Of a stretch of DNA of 64,000 bases, positions 44,158 through 52,844 are shown piece by piece. The translations under genes and the position numbers were made by a program. Within the stretch, counting starts at the first letter, position 1. Every line of letters starts with the position of its first letter. The DNA is from JACNKJ01 sp964344565. GTDB lineage: Bacteria > Krumholzibacteriota > Krumholzibacteriia > JACNKJ01. Location: positions 1 to 64,000 of the forward strand of contig CAYFNT010000010.1 in NCBI GenBank assembly GCA_964344565.1. Direction: 5' to 3'. The notes under the pieces are model-generated. The model was not told where the DNA came from. It did not search any database and saw only the letters and a program-made list of their open reading frames with translations.

Positions 44158-45125
44158 TCCCTGGGCGCGGTGATTTCCAGGAACTGTGCATCCTCCCACA
44201 GGGGCTGCAGGTCCGTATCCGTGCGAGCGCGTTCGCCGAGGGACGGGTCTCGCTCCACCGCCTCGGCCAGACGGAAAAGGGCCTTGCGGTAGAGCTCCGC
44301 CTTGGAGAAGAAACAGGCCAGGTGGAAGTAGGGCTCTCCCTTGTCCGGGTTGAGCTTCACGGCCCGCTCGCCCAGATGGATGGCCTCGGTATAGAGCCCC
44401 TTCTCGGCCAGGGTATAGCCTTCGAGAATCAGGGCCCATTCCTGCCACATGTCGAAGATGCGCCGCAGTTCGGCGATGGGGTCAGCATGGTCGTCCACGC
44501 GAAGGTCGCAGTAGCGGTCGTTGAAGCCAGCATAGCCGCCGTCTTCTCGCACGATGAACATGGCCGCCGACTGCATGCCCCGGGAATCGCCGCCCGCCGC
44601 CTGTCCGGCTTCGAGGGCTCGCATGAGGCGCTCGCCGAGGATCTCGCCCTCGGCCGCCTCGAAGGCCGAGGCCATGTCGGCCACCACCGCCTCGCCCGCG
44701 AGGATGTTCCCCTGGGCCGTGTAGTTCGCGCCGCTCTTGTGCCCTGCCCAGACCATGCACTCGGCGCCGGTGTGAGCGGCCGCGCGGCCTTTGGCGTCGA
44801 CGATGCCCACCTGCCGCTGCTCGCGCCCGTCGTCGGCGGACAGCAGCGCGGCGAGCGCCTCTTCGGGAGCGAGCCCGGCTCCTAGGAGATCGAGTCCTTC
44901 CGGCCCGAAGGTCGTGTTGGCGAAGGCCTGTGTGGCGATGGCCCCCACTCCGGCCTCGGCCCAGGGGACCACGGCGCCCACGCCGAAGAACTTGGACTGC
45001 ACCGCGATGCCGAGATCGCCGGTGTCCGGATCGAATCCCACGATGGAAAAAGTGGCCACGGGTTGGGCGGCCTGGGCGTTGGATACCGCGACGAAGAACA
45101 GAAGGGCGACGAGGAATCGTTTCAT
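44154..45125 (-). CDS. DUF1028 (Ntn-hydrolase-like) secreted protein with TPR tail
   Basis: ATG 45125 (AAGGAGG upstream) gives signal peptide MKRFLVALLFFVAVSNAQA. The DUF1028 domain begins VATFSIVGFDPDTGDLGIAVQSKFFGVGAVVPWAEAGVGAIATQA and includes AAHTGAECMVWAGHKSGANYTAQGNIL. A TPR-like C-terminal part (GYTLAEKGLYTEAIHLGERAVKLNPDKGEPYFHLACFF) follows. Ntn-type autoprocessing has been proposed for the family but the substrate is unknown. Probably periplasmic. Confidence 0.9.
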   Translation of the reverse strand: MKRFLVALLFFVAVSNAQAAQPVATFSIVGFDPDTGDLGIAVQSKFFGVGAVVPWAEAGVGAIATQAFANTTFGPEGLDLLGAGLAPEEALAALLSADDGREQRQVGIVDAKGRAAAHTGAECMVWAGHKSGANYTAQGNILAGEAVVADMASAFEAAEGEILGERLMRALEAGQAAGGDSRGMQSAAMFIVREDGGYAGFNDRYCDLRVDDHADPIAELRRIFDMWQEWALILEGYTLAEKGLYTEAIHLGERAVKLNPDKGEPYFHLACFFSKAELYRKALFRLAEAVERDPSLGERARTDTDLQPLWEDAQFLEITAPRD

Positions 45126-45222
45126 GGGAGCCTCCTTGGCTGGAGCCAGTCTACACGGCAGGTCGCTCTTCGCCAATCCCCCCGCCTTGACCCGCCCGGC
45201 GCCTTGGCCTAGGCTGCCCGCC

Positions 45223-46350
45223 ATGAAACCCATCTATCTCGATTACAACGCGACCACGCCGGTGGATCCTCGGGTGGCCGAAGCCATGCTGCCCTACCTC
45301 ACCGAGCGCTTCGGAAACCCATCCAGCTCGCACGCTTACGGACGCGAAACCCGCGCGGCCGTGGACAGGGCCCGCCGCCAGGTGGCCGATCTTCTCGGCG
45401 CCGCTCCGGCGGAAATCCTTTTCACCAGCGGCGGATCGGAGTCGAACAATCTCGCCATCAAGGGCGCGGCGGAAGCCCGCGAAAGCGAGGGGAGGCACAT
45501 CCTGACCTCGTCGGTGGAGCATCCCGCGGTGACCGAGGTCTGCGCGAATCTCGAATCCCGCGGCTGGCGTGTGGACTATCTGCCGGTGGATTCCACGGGA
45601 TGGCTGGATCCGGCCACGGTGGAGAAAGCGCTCAGGAGCGAGACCGTGCTGGTCACCGTGATGCACGCCAACAACGAGGTGGGCACCGTGGAACCCATCG
45701 TCGACATCGCGAAGCTGGCCCATGCCCGCGGCGCGCTCCTGCACTGTGACGCGGCCCAATCCATCGGCAAGATCTCCGTGCGGGTGGACGATCTCGGCGT
45801 CGACCTGCTCTCGGTGGCCGGCCACAAGCTCTATGCGCCCAAGGGCGTGGGTGCGCTCTATATTCGGAAGGGCGTGAAGCTGGCCAAGCAGACCCACGGC
45901 GCGGACCACGAGGGCAACCTGCGCGCGGGAACCGAAAACGTGCTCGAGATCGCCGGGCTCGGCGAGGCCTGCGCCATCGCCGCGGGCGCAATCTCGGAAA
46001 CGCCGGCAAAACTCGCCGCCCTGCGCGACCGGCTCGAAGGCGGCCTCCGCTCGAAGTTCCCCGGCCTCGTCGTCAACGGCAAGCTCGACGCACGCCTGCC
46101 GAACACGGCCAGCGTGTCCTTCCCCGGCCTTGAAGCCTCGACGCTGCTGGCCGGACTGGAAGGCGTGGCCGCCTCGGCGGGCGCGGCCTGTCACGCCGAC
46201 GGCGTCTCCGTGTCGGCCGTTCTCGCGGCCATGAAGGTGCCGCTGGATGTGGCCAAGGGAACCCTGCGCCTCTCGGTGGGCCGCTTCAGCACCGAGGATG
46301 AAATCGATCGCGCGGTCGAGCTGATCGTTCAAGCTCTGCAATCCACCTAG
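45223..46350 (+). CDS. Cysteine desulfurase (NifS/IscS type)
   Basis: 375 residues: MKPIYLDYNATTPVDPRV, FGNPSSSHAYGRETR, ILFTSGGSESNNLAI, VMHANNEVGTVEPI, LLHCDAAQSIGKI and SVAGHKLYAPKGVGALYIRKG (PLP Lys at SVAGHK). The usual catalytic Cys loop SGSAC is present as ASAGAACHADG. It removes sulfur from cysteine for Fe-S clusters or thio-tRNA. The start is fixed by alignment; the ribosome site is weak. A monocistronic gene closed by the hairpin at 46352. Confidence 0.93.
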   Translation: MKPIYLDYNATTPVDPRVAEAMLPYLTERFGNPSSSHAYGRETRAAVDRARRQVADLLGAAPAEILFTSGGSESNNLAIKGAAEARESEGRHILTSSVEHPAVTEVCANLESRGWRVDYLPVDSTGWLDPATVEKALRSETVLVTVMHANNEVGTVEPIVDIAKLAHARGALLHCDAAQSIGKISVRVDDLGVDLLSVAGHKLYAPKGVGALYIRKGVKLAKQTHGADHEGNLRAGTENVLEIAGLGEACAIAAGAISETPAKLAALRDRLEGGLRSKFPGLVVNGKLDARLPNTASVSFPGLEASTLLAGLEGVAASAGAACHADGVSVSAVLAAMKVPLDVAKGTLRLSVGRFSTEDEIDRAVELIVQALQST

Positions 46351-46351
46351 A

Positions 46352-46381
46352 AGACCCTCCCCCGATGTCAGGGGAGGGTCT
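46352..46381. terminator. Bidirectional terminator hairpin
   Basis: AGACCCTCCCC and GGGGAGGGTCT form an 11-bp stem with an 8-base loop, between the convergent desulfurase and lipoprotein genes. Confidence 0.8.
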
Positions 46382-46383
46382 GG

Positions 46384-46410
46384 CCGGCAGCGCGTAGCGG
46401 GCAGCGGGCC
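46384..46410. repeat. Heptamer-like repeat between stop and terminator
   Basis: AGCGCGT AGCGGGC AGCGGGC in tandem, just after the stop (46414) of the minus-strand lipoprotein gene. Confidence 0.55.
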
Positions 46411-46413
46411 GCC

Positions 46414-47964
46414 CTAGTGCCACACGATGGTGGTTTCGTAGTCCTGATAGAAGTCGGCGGGCTCCGGCGGCCCTTCAGTGGGCGGATTCGAATTCCAGGT
46501 GTTGTACATGGCGTAGATCGTACCCTCTTCGTTGCGGACGGAGAGACCGTAGCTCGTGTTGTTCTGGATCACGTTGCCGCCTAGGCTTCCACGCGCGCCG
46601 CCGCCGAGATCCGGGTTCGTCACGGGCGGCGGTTCCCCCGATCCACTATATGCGGTGATTCCCGTATTGTTGTCCGTGATGGTGCATCCTTCGATCAGGG
46701 GATCGGAGTTCGTGTTGGCGAAAACACCCTGCCACCATCCGGACACCGTGCAGTTCCGCAGGATCGCGTGGGAGTCGTCGATGAGCTCGAAGCCGCGATC
46801 CTCGCCGGGATGGCTGGTGTTCACGATCTCGCAGTCCTCGACCAGCGGATAGGCTCCCACTCCGCCGATGCGGATAGCCGAGTACCTGAAGGTGTCGTTG
46901 ATCTTGACGTTCCTGATCGTCGCGGTCGTGCCGCAGAAGATGCCGATGGACGACAACTCGCCCCCCGATGCGACACCCGCGTTTCCCAAGGTGATGTTCT
47001 CCACCGTGGATTCGTACCAGAGGTCCATGGTGAAGTACATGTCCTCCCCGCCGTAGAGGATGACCTCGTCGCGGCCCGAACCGCGAAGCGTCACTCCCAA
47101 CGGAATCGTGAAGACATCGCCCTCTCCCAGATCGCCGTCGTAGGTTCCGGGCGCCACCAGAACCACATCCCCTTCATTGGCCTCACCGAGAGCGTAGGTG
47201 ATGGTGCGGAAGGGATACTCCCAGGTTCCGCCCCCGTTCACGTCGACGCCGGTCGACGCATTCACGTACTTGATCGTGAACTGCACGTCGACCATGCCCG
47301 TATCGAAGATCTGCTCGTCGCCGCGGTAGATGGCCTTGATCTCCACGCTTCCGCCCGCGGGCACCGCGCTCGGAGCCGTGTAGATCGCGGGGTTCGTCTG
47401 GGTGATGGTTCCCGTCATGGAGTGGCCGCCCAATTCGTCGTTCACGTACCAATCGAAGTGGTCGTCCTCGCGTCCGGGCCAGGAGAGTTCGGCCGTGATC
47501 GTGATCTGCTCGGAAACCTCGCATTCCTGGGCACTGAACTCCAACTCCACCGTGTTCGGCGAGATGATGCCGAGGGTCGCGCTGTCTTCCCACTCGTTCG
47601 AGTCGTCGGTCACGGCCTTGATCTCCACCTCGTCCCCCACGGGGGCGATCAGGGGCGCCGTGTAGACGGCTGGGTTTTCCTGGGTGATGGTTCCCAGCTC
47701 GGTCGAGCCTCCGAGCTCGTCATTCACGTACCAGAGGCAGTCCGGCTCTTCCGATCTGCCGTCCAGCAGGTAGATGAAACTCGCCGTCGCCTCCACGGTC
47801 TGTCCGCTGTTCACCTCCTCGGCATCCAACTGGATCATGATCGCCGAAGGCGTCGTAATGTCTCCGTCATCGCTTCCGCCACATCCGATGAAAGACACGA
47901 GGACCGCCAGCAGGATTCCGCCGGCAATCAGTCTGCTCATCGAATATCCACTTCCTGCCTTCAC
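46414..47964 (-). CDS. Beta-helix (DUF1565) lipoprotein with Ig-like domains
   Basis: GTG 47964 is taken as start because AAGGAGG precedes it at ideal spacing. The signal sequence ends VLVSFIGCGGSDD, a lipobox. Two similar Ig-like domains follow (CLWYVNDELGGSTELGTITQENPAVYTAP and FDWYVNDELGGHSMTGTITQTNPAIYTAP). Next is a DUF1565 start (KYVNASTGVDVNGGG, EGDVVLVAPGTYDGD) and a parallel beta-helix (repeats with IRNVKIND, LVEDCEIVN, LRNCTVSGW, IEGCTITDNN). It is anchored at the surface by lipid and has no FlgD or WSxVK tail. It likely binds or cleaves polysaccharide; this is inference. Confidence 0.85.
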   Translation of the reverse strand: MKAGSGYSMSRLIAGGILLAVLVSFIGCGGSDDGDITTPSAIMIQLDAEEVNSGQTVEATASFIYLLDGRSEEPDCLWYVNDELGGSTELGTITQENPAVYTAPLIAPVGDEVEIKAVTDDSNEWEDSATLGIISPNTVELEFSAQECEVSEQITITAELSWPGREDDHFDWYVNDELGGHSMTGTITQTNPAIYTAPSAVPAGGSVEIKAIYRGDEQIFDTGMVDVQFTIKYVNASTGVDVNGGGTWEYPFRTITYALGEANEGDVVLVAPGTYDGDLGEGDVFTIPLGVTLRGSGRDEVILYGGEDMYFTMDLWYESTVENITLGNAGVASGGELSSIGIFCGTTATIRNVKINDTFRYSAIRIGGVGAYPLVEDCEIVNTSHPGEDRGFELIDDSHAILRNCTVSGWWQGVFANTNSDPLIEGCTITDNNTGITAYSGSGEPPPVTNPDLGGGARGSLGGNVIQNNTSYGLSVRNEEGTIYAMYNTWNSNPPTEGPPEPADFYQDYETTIVWH

Positions 47965-48101
47965 AGCAAACCTCCTTGTTCGATGTCGAGAGAGCGTCAT
48001 GCATTCAATCCCAGATCCCGGTTGCACTCCGATCTGCTGGGCGAGCCTAGCGGATCCTCGAATCGAGTTAAAGATGAAGTCGAACAACTTGCATCAATAG
48101 A

Positions 48102-48131
48102 GAACGGGGAGGGAAAGGTCCCTCCCCGTTC
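48102..48131 (-). terminator. Terminator hairpin of the C25 protease gene at 48180
   Basis: GAACGGGGAGGG with its complement: a perfect 12-bp stem with a 6-base loop. A second, weaker stem (GGAGATCTCC region) lies between it and the stop. The link TGCGAAACTCTAG (48136-48148) is shared with the paralogue at 52845. Confidence 0.75.
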
Positions 48132-48179
48132 ATTCTGCGAAACTCTAGCGAGAGGAAGGAGATCTCCCTCCCCCAGTCA

Positions 48180-51100
48180 TTACTTGAGCATCAGCATCTT
48201 CCGCGTCAGCACCTGACCGTCCGAAGCGATGCGGCTGAAGTAGATTCCGCTCGATACCGGACGGCCGGCCTCGTCGGTACCCAGCCATTCCAGTTCGTGA
48301 TAGCCGGCGTCCATGTGTCCGCTGGCCAGGGTCGTCACCCGGCGTCCCTTCACGTCGTAGACGGCCAGATCCACCTCGCCGCCGGCCGGCAGGGCGAAGC
48401 GGATGGTCGTCTTGGGATTGAAGGGATTGGGGAAGTTGCGGCCCAGCTCCACGCGGGCGGGCAGAACCTCGTCGCCCAGGTCGGTGGCCAGGGGCACGAA
48501 GGCGCTCAACAGCACGTCGTCCACCGCCGCCTCCACCAGGGAGCCGCCGGAGCCTTCGTCCGCCGCCACGAAACGCACCTGGACCATGTCGGTGAACTCG
48601 ACGTAGTCCCCCAGCTGGAAGCTGTGGAATGTCCATGAGGCGTCGGAGGCCTGGGTGTTTTCGAGACTCACCCAGTTGCTTCCGTCGTTCGTGACGTCGA
48701 CCTTCCACCAATCCTCATTGGGATTGTTGCCCCGGTCGTTGGTGTACCAACGCCAGTAGCTGAACTCGGCGCTGGTCGCTCCCTGAAGCGCGAAGACCGG
48801 GCTGAGCAGGGTGGTCACGCCGCCGTCCACGTCGTTCTCGCCCGCAGAGCCGCCTTCGGAACCCTGTCCTGTCACGAAGCACATCACTCCGGGAGCGGGA
48901 GTGTGGTCATCCTCGGGTTGGATGGGATAGCCGTCGTACTCGGTGCCGAAGGGATCCACGCGGGTCCAGATTCCCGTGCCCGCGTTATCGCCTGGCACGC
49001 CGACCGTCCAGCCCCGATCGACCTCGAAGTCGTCGAACCAGCCGCCCACGGGCAGCTCGAAGGACAGATCGGCCGCGAAGGCGCCGTTGCTCACGTTGAA
49101 GACGAATTCGATGGTCCAGGGCTCGGGACATCCGGGCAGGATCTCCACCACGAAGTCCGTCATGATCCCCTCGCCGCCCACCGGAACCACCGGGCAGGCG
49201 CCGCCGCCGTCGATGATGTTCACGTTGAAGTCGTAGCTGCCGATGACGCCCACCAGATCCTCGGCGTCGGAGTGGCCCGAATTGGCCATATGGACGCGCA
49301 GGGTCACCGTCTCGCCGGCGTCGGCGTTGCCGCTACCGTCGCCGTAGGGAAGGTCGATCACCGTGAGACCGGCGGTGGAAAGCACCGGAGCCTGGGCGGT
49401 CAGGTAGAAGGTGGCCTCCCAGCTGCCCTCGTTGGCCACCATGTCGATGGTGAACTGGATCACGCGCTCGTCGGGCACGTCACCCGCGACCTCCACCACG
49501 AAGGGGAAGAGGCAGGTGCCCAGTTCGCCGGCGGGAATGTCCGGATAGTCCTGCACGGCCTCGACGATGGTCACGTAGGGATCGGTGCAGCTCAGGGTTC
49601 CGACCACGCCCGTGGTGGGATCCACGCCGACGTTCTCGAGGCAGATGTCCAGATCGACCGTCTCGGCCTCGTCCAGCATGCCGTCGTTGTCGCCGTCCTC
49701 ATCGAAGATCAGGGAATGCTCGAAGACCAGATACGGGCCTTCCGGCGGCAGGATCGGCACCATGCCCGAGTACTCGAAGAAGTCGTGGGCGATGACCTTC
49801 ACGTTGAGATCGGCTGGAGCCGTGGCGCCCGGTTCCAGCACCGCCACGCCGAATCCGTTGGTGTAGGCGGTGTCGTAGACCGAGTAGTCGTCGGTGTAGA
49901 TGCAGACGCGCGCGCCGACGATGGGCGCAGCGCCGTCCATGACCGTCACTTCCATCTCGGGCTGGCCGATGAACACGACGCCGGGCAGGGTGACCTGCAG
50001 GTTGCCGGGCTCGTCGGTCCAGAGCTGCATGGACGGATCGCCGAAGAGGTTCAGTTCGTAGAAGCACCAGCGATTGGCGCCGTAGTCGAGGTTCCAGATC
50101 ACGTCTTCCTTGGAGTCGTTGTTCATCTCGGCCAGGGGATAGATCTCCTCGGCGAACATGGCGTCGTAGAACTCCCGGTCGAAGTACTGGGAGGAGCCGT
50201 TGGTGCTTTCATGCATACCCCAGCCGTAGCGGGAGTTGGTGACGAGGGCGACCGCACCGTGCTCGTCGTTGTTCAGGTTCTCGCTGATGGAGTCGTAGTC
50301 GAAGCCGCCGCACATGCAGCCCTGACTGTAGATGAAGTTGTAGCTGTGGTTGATTCCGTCGTTGGTGAACTGCGGAATGCTGCTGTTGTAGAACTTCATC
50401 ATGTAGGTGTAGTCGCAGTGGCCCAGATGATTGATGATGTTCAGGCCGTTGTTCATCATGTTGATGAGGGTGCTGGCGCTCCAGGTTCCCTCGCGGTCGT
50501 AGAGCGTGTCCACGTTCATGTGGTCGGGGAATCCCACCGTGGTGTAGCCGTGGTTGCTCGAACCGTAGAGGATCTCGTCCTTGTAGTCGCCGCCCCAGGT
50601 GGGCTCGCTCCAGAGCAGCTCGGCGCACATGAGCGCTTCGTCGCACTCGTCGGCGACGGGAGCGATCTGGTAGCGCATCTGCTTGGTGATCCAGTTCTGG
50701 ATCTCGGTCGGAGAACTGACCGCCGCGCGGCCCACGCCCAGCTCGTGATAGAGGTCGGCCTCGCCGACCTCGCCCCAGTATCCGTCGCCGTCGTCGTTCC
50801 ATGTTCCGTCCAGACAGGCGTAGTAGAGGTCGCTGGGCAGATTGGTCTCGGTGGTTCCGTAGGCGTAGGCGTACATGCCACGATGTGGAATGCCGTCGCT
50901 GGGACCGCTGTCGCCCACCAGCAGCACGTATTCCGTGTCCCAGGTGGCGTAGGCGTCGATGATGAAGTTGCGGATGCGCGTCTGCTCATCGCTGCCGGTG
51001 TACTCCGAGTTGATCCAGTCCTTCAGGAAGACGCCCGCCTTCAGGCCGCGCTCGGTCTGGAAGGTGACGAAGTCGCCCAGGTAGGGCGCGTAGGCATCGG

Positions 51101-51830
51101 AGGTCACGATGACGTACTTAATGCCGTCGGCCGGATCCAAGGCGCGGCTGCCGCCCGTGGCCTGCAGGTGCGCGTAGCCGGCGATTTCGTTGTGATTGTG
51201 AACAATCCGCTCGAGGCGCAGCAGGGTGCCCTCGTCGTGACGGATCATGGCCCGATTCTCCTCGAGCAGGGCGGCGTCGAACTCGGTGAAGATGCGCAGT
51301 TCGCAGCCGGTCATGTAGCTGACATGTCCGGAAGCCGCCCGATACTCCACTGGATGCAGGGCCAGATCGGCGATGCGATAGCCGCGGTAGAGACCGACGG
51401 TCGGAGCGTCCGCATAGCGTCCGGGGAAGGGATCATCGGACGAGTAGACCGCGGAAGAGGGAAGGTCGGGCTCAACCGCGCCCTCGAAGCTCAGAGGGTA
51501 CTGGCTCTGACCCGGCTCGATGATCCAGCTGCCCTCCATGGTGATCCAGCTCATGGGGATCACCTCCACCGAAACGATGCGTTCGCCCGGCGGCAGGAGC
51601 ACGCTCGCACCCATTCGCGGCAGAACCGGCATGCCCGGTTCCCCGACGCTCCATGCGCCTTCCATGGTGATCGTGGAGTAGTCCTTCGACGCCGTGATCC
51701 GCGGCGCCTCGAATTCGTAGTCGACCGTGATCATCGCCGCGCCGGCGGTCCCGGTCATGAAAAAGGCCGAAAGGATGATCGCCATCGCAAGGCGCCTTCC
51801 GGCAGTGCCCCAGTGAGATTTGAGGTGCAT
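48180..51830 (-). CDS. Gingipain-like C25 peptidase with FlgD-like C-terminal domain
   Basis: 1216 residues from ATG 51830 (GGGAGG before it). Signal peptide (RLAMAIILSAFFMTGTAGA), an N-terminal prodomain, then the C25 caspase-like fold: YVIVTSDAYAPYLGDFVTFQ, YVLLVGDSG, ELGVGRAAVSS, INHLGHCDYTYM (catalytic His about residue 471; GHC instead of GHG) and YSQGCMCGGFD (Cys about 505). Several Ig-like domains and a jelly-roll (VDRGWTVGVPGDNAGTGIW...VRFVAADEG) precede the FlgD-like sorting domain ending RKMLMLK. Secreted and surface-bound protease. The GHC/GCMC variant is unusual, so specificity may differ. Confidence 0.9.
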   Translation of the reverse strand: MHLKSHWGTAGRRLAMAIILSAFFMTGTAGAAMITVDYEFEAPRITASKDYSTITMEGAWSVGEPGMPVLPRMGASVLLPPGERIVSVEVIPMSWITMEGSWIIEPGQSQYPLSFEGAVEPDLPSSAVYSSDDPFPGRYADAPTVGLYRGYRIADLALHPVEYRAASGHVSYMTGCELRIFTEFDAALLEENRAMIRHDEGTLLRLERIVHNHNEIAGYAHLQATGGSRALDPADGIKYVIVTSDAYAPYLGDFVTFQTERGLKAGVFLKDWINSEYTGSDEQTRIRNFIIDAYATWDTEYVLLVGDSGPSDGIPHRGMYAYAYGTTETNLPSDLYYACLDGTWNDDGDGYWGEVGEADLYHELGVGRAAVSSPTEIQNWITKQMRYQIAPVADECDEALMCAELLWSEPTWGGDYKDEILYGSSNHGYTTVGFPDHMNVDTLYDREGTWSASTLINMMNNGLNIINHLGHCDYTYMMKFYNSSIPQFTNDGINHSYNFIYSQGCMCGGFDYDSISENLNNDEHGAVALVTNSRYGWGMHESTNGSSQYFDREFYDAMFAEEIYPLAEMNNDSKEDVIWNLDYGANRWCFYELNLFGDPSMQLWTDEPGNLQVTLPGVVFIGQPEMEVTVMDGAAPIVGARVCIYTDDYSVYDTAYTNGFGVAVLEPGATAPADLNVKVIAHDFFEYSGMVPILPPEGPYLVFEHSLIFDEDGDNDGMLDEAETVDLDICLENVGVDPTTGVVGTLSCTDPYVTIVEAVQDYPDIPAGELGTCLFPFVVEVAGDVPDERVIQFTIDMVANEGSWEATFYLTAQAPVLSTAGLTVIDLPYGDGSGNADAGETVTLRVHMANSGHSDAEDLVGVIGSYDFNVNIIDGGGACPVVPVGGEGIMTDFVVEILPGCPEPWTIEFVFNVSNGAFAADLSFELPVGGWFDDFEVDRGWTVGVPGDNAGTGIWTRVDPFGTEYDGYPIQPEDDHTPAPGVMCFVTGQGSEGGSAGENDVDGGVTTLLSPVFALQGATSAEFSYWRWYTNDRGNNPNEDWWKVDVTNDGSNWVSLENTQASDASWTFHSFQLGDYVEFTDMVQVRFVAADEGSGGSLVEAAVDDVLLSAFVPLATDLGDEVLPARVELGRNFPNPFNPKTTIRFALPAGGEVDLAVYDVKGRRVTTLASGHMDAGYHELEWLGTDEAGRPVSSGIYFSRIASDGQVLTRKMLMLK

Positions 51831-51913
51831 ACCCCTAGCCTCCCGTCCGGTGGATTCCCCTACTCCGACGCGTTTCGCCGGTCCTCCGGCGGATCGGAGT
51901 TTCAGTTTTCTGA

Positions 51914-51943
51914 ATTTTACCACAATTCAGACAAGTAGCTCAA
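51914..51943 (-). promoter_or_regulatory. Candidate promoter and operator of the C25 protease gene at 48180
   Basis: On the minus strand TTGAGC (51938-51943) and TAAAAT (51914-51919) are 18 bases apart. The -10 is covered by the inverted repeat CTGAATT-N7-AATTCAG (51910-51930), next to another, TTCAG-TTTT-CTGAA (51901-51914). The rest of the 340-base gap holds only the palindrome at 52031. Confidence 0.45.
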
Positions 51944-52030
51944 GAATAGAGGGCTCCTGGCCTCCTCTCCCGGCTCCCGCTCGCAGACTCGCAAGTCACC
52001 GCTCGAGGAGCCACTTCGCTTCACGGAAGA

Positions 52031-52052
52031 AGATTGTACACGTGTACAATCT
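52031..52052. promoter_or_regulatory. Perfect 22-bp palindrome with core TTGTACACGTGTACAA
   Basis: Exact dyad symmetry over 22 bases, 119 bases upstream of the gene at 52171. No T-run follows on either strand, so it is more likely an operator than a terminator. Confidence 0.7.
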
Positions 52053-52170
52053 CGCTTCAGGAGTTGGAAACCCATCGTCGTATGCTCAGATCGATTGCGA
52101 AGTCGGAATCCATCGGAACGACCGCCGGCTCAATGTATTGGAGCATGTACGCTGACGATCGGAGACAAGC

Positions 52171-52656
52171 GTGATTTCGTGCCGCACATGCCTACTGGCG
52201 CTAGTTGGAGCGATCCTCCTACTAGGTATTCCTGGATCAGCCAGGGGTGAGTACACGACTCTCAGGCAGTTCATGAATGAGCTTGAACTGGCGATTGAAT
52301 CTGGAGTCACTGCGGAGGTCGAGTCACTGCTCGCTCCAAATTTTGAGTTCGCAAGCGTTGGCGATGTGAACAGGAGCAAGCCCTGGATTCATGACCCAAC
52401 AATACTACTAGAATGTCTCATTCGCCCCATCAATGAAGACAAGGCCAAGATCATCTACATCGATTGGACGAGTATAGACCAAGTTGACAACAGTTGGGAT
52501 CTCGGCGGCTTCGCTATCCACTACCACAGCCCCGGGGATGAGATAAGTAGCACTTGGTACTATCCAGGGAAGCACAGCTCACTACTCGTGAGAGTCAGTG
52601 AGTACGACGATCGGTTGATGATATCAAATATGAGGTTGTTCACCGGTTTCTACTGA
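52171..52656 (+). CDS. Small secreted protein of unknown function, lower GC
   Basis: GTG 52171 has GGAGA 6 bases before it. Signal peptide CLLALVGAILLLGIPGSARG, then a ~135-residue domain: LRQFMNELELAIESGVTAEVESLLAPNFEF resembles the helical start of NTF2/SnoaL-like folds, with later strands (WDLGGFAIHYHSPGD, SLLVRVSEYDDRLMISNMRLFTGFY). GC content is about 50 percent, clearly below the neighbouring protease genes, and codon use differs. It lies between two copies of the GTAC palindrome, suggesting a self-contained acquired unit. Confidence 0.6.
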   Translation: MISCRTCLLALVGAILLLGIPGSARGEYTTLRQFMNELELAIESGVTAEVESLLAPNFEFASVGDVNRSKPWIHDPTILLECLIRPINEDKAKIIYIDWTSIDQVDNSWDLGGFAIHYHSPGDEISSTWYYPGKHSSLLVRVSEYDDRLMISNMRLFTGFY

Positions 52657-52701
52657 TCACATCATCTCAGCCCTCGAAAAACCGAATCGCTCTAAAAGAA
52701 G

Positions 52702-52723
52702 AGATTGTACCCGGGTACAGTTT
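52702..52723. promoter_or_regulatory. Second GTAC palindrome, core TTGTACCCGGGTACAG
   Basis: An 11+11 palindrome with two mismatches, downstream of the gene at 52171. It begins AGATTGTAC exactly like the copy at 52031, so the two bracket that gene. Confidence 0.6.
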
Positions 52724-52765
52724 CACCTCGCTAGGCGGTTTCACTAGGGCGGATATGGGAAAAGA

Positions 52766-52838
52766 GTTCGGGGAAGGGAGATCCCCTTCCCCGAACGATT
52801 TGCGAAGCTCTAGTGAGGGGAAGGGGGTCGCCCTTCCC
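52766..52838 (-). terminator. Tandem terminator hairpins of the C25 protease gene at 52845
   Basis: GGGAAGGG/CCCTTCCC (52818-52838) and GTTCGGGGAAGGG/CCCTTCCCCGAAC (52766-52796, 13-bp stem), joined by TGCGAAGCTCTAG (52801-52813). The second is followed on the minus strand by TCTTTTCCC. Confidence 0.8.
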
Positions 52839-52844
52839 AGGACA

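Noticed and set aside
48903..51938. A 1011-codon open frame on the plus strand opposite the C25 protease
   Set aside because: His/Asp/Val/Gly-rich composition without domains; it mirrors codon bias of the real gene on the other strand.
52031..52052. Terminator
   Set aside because: No T-run on either side and a 50 percent AT stem; operator is more likely.
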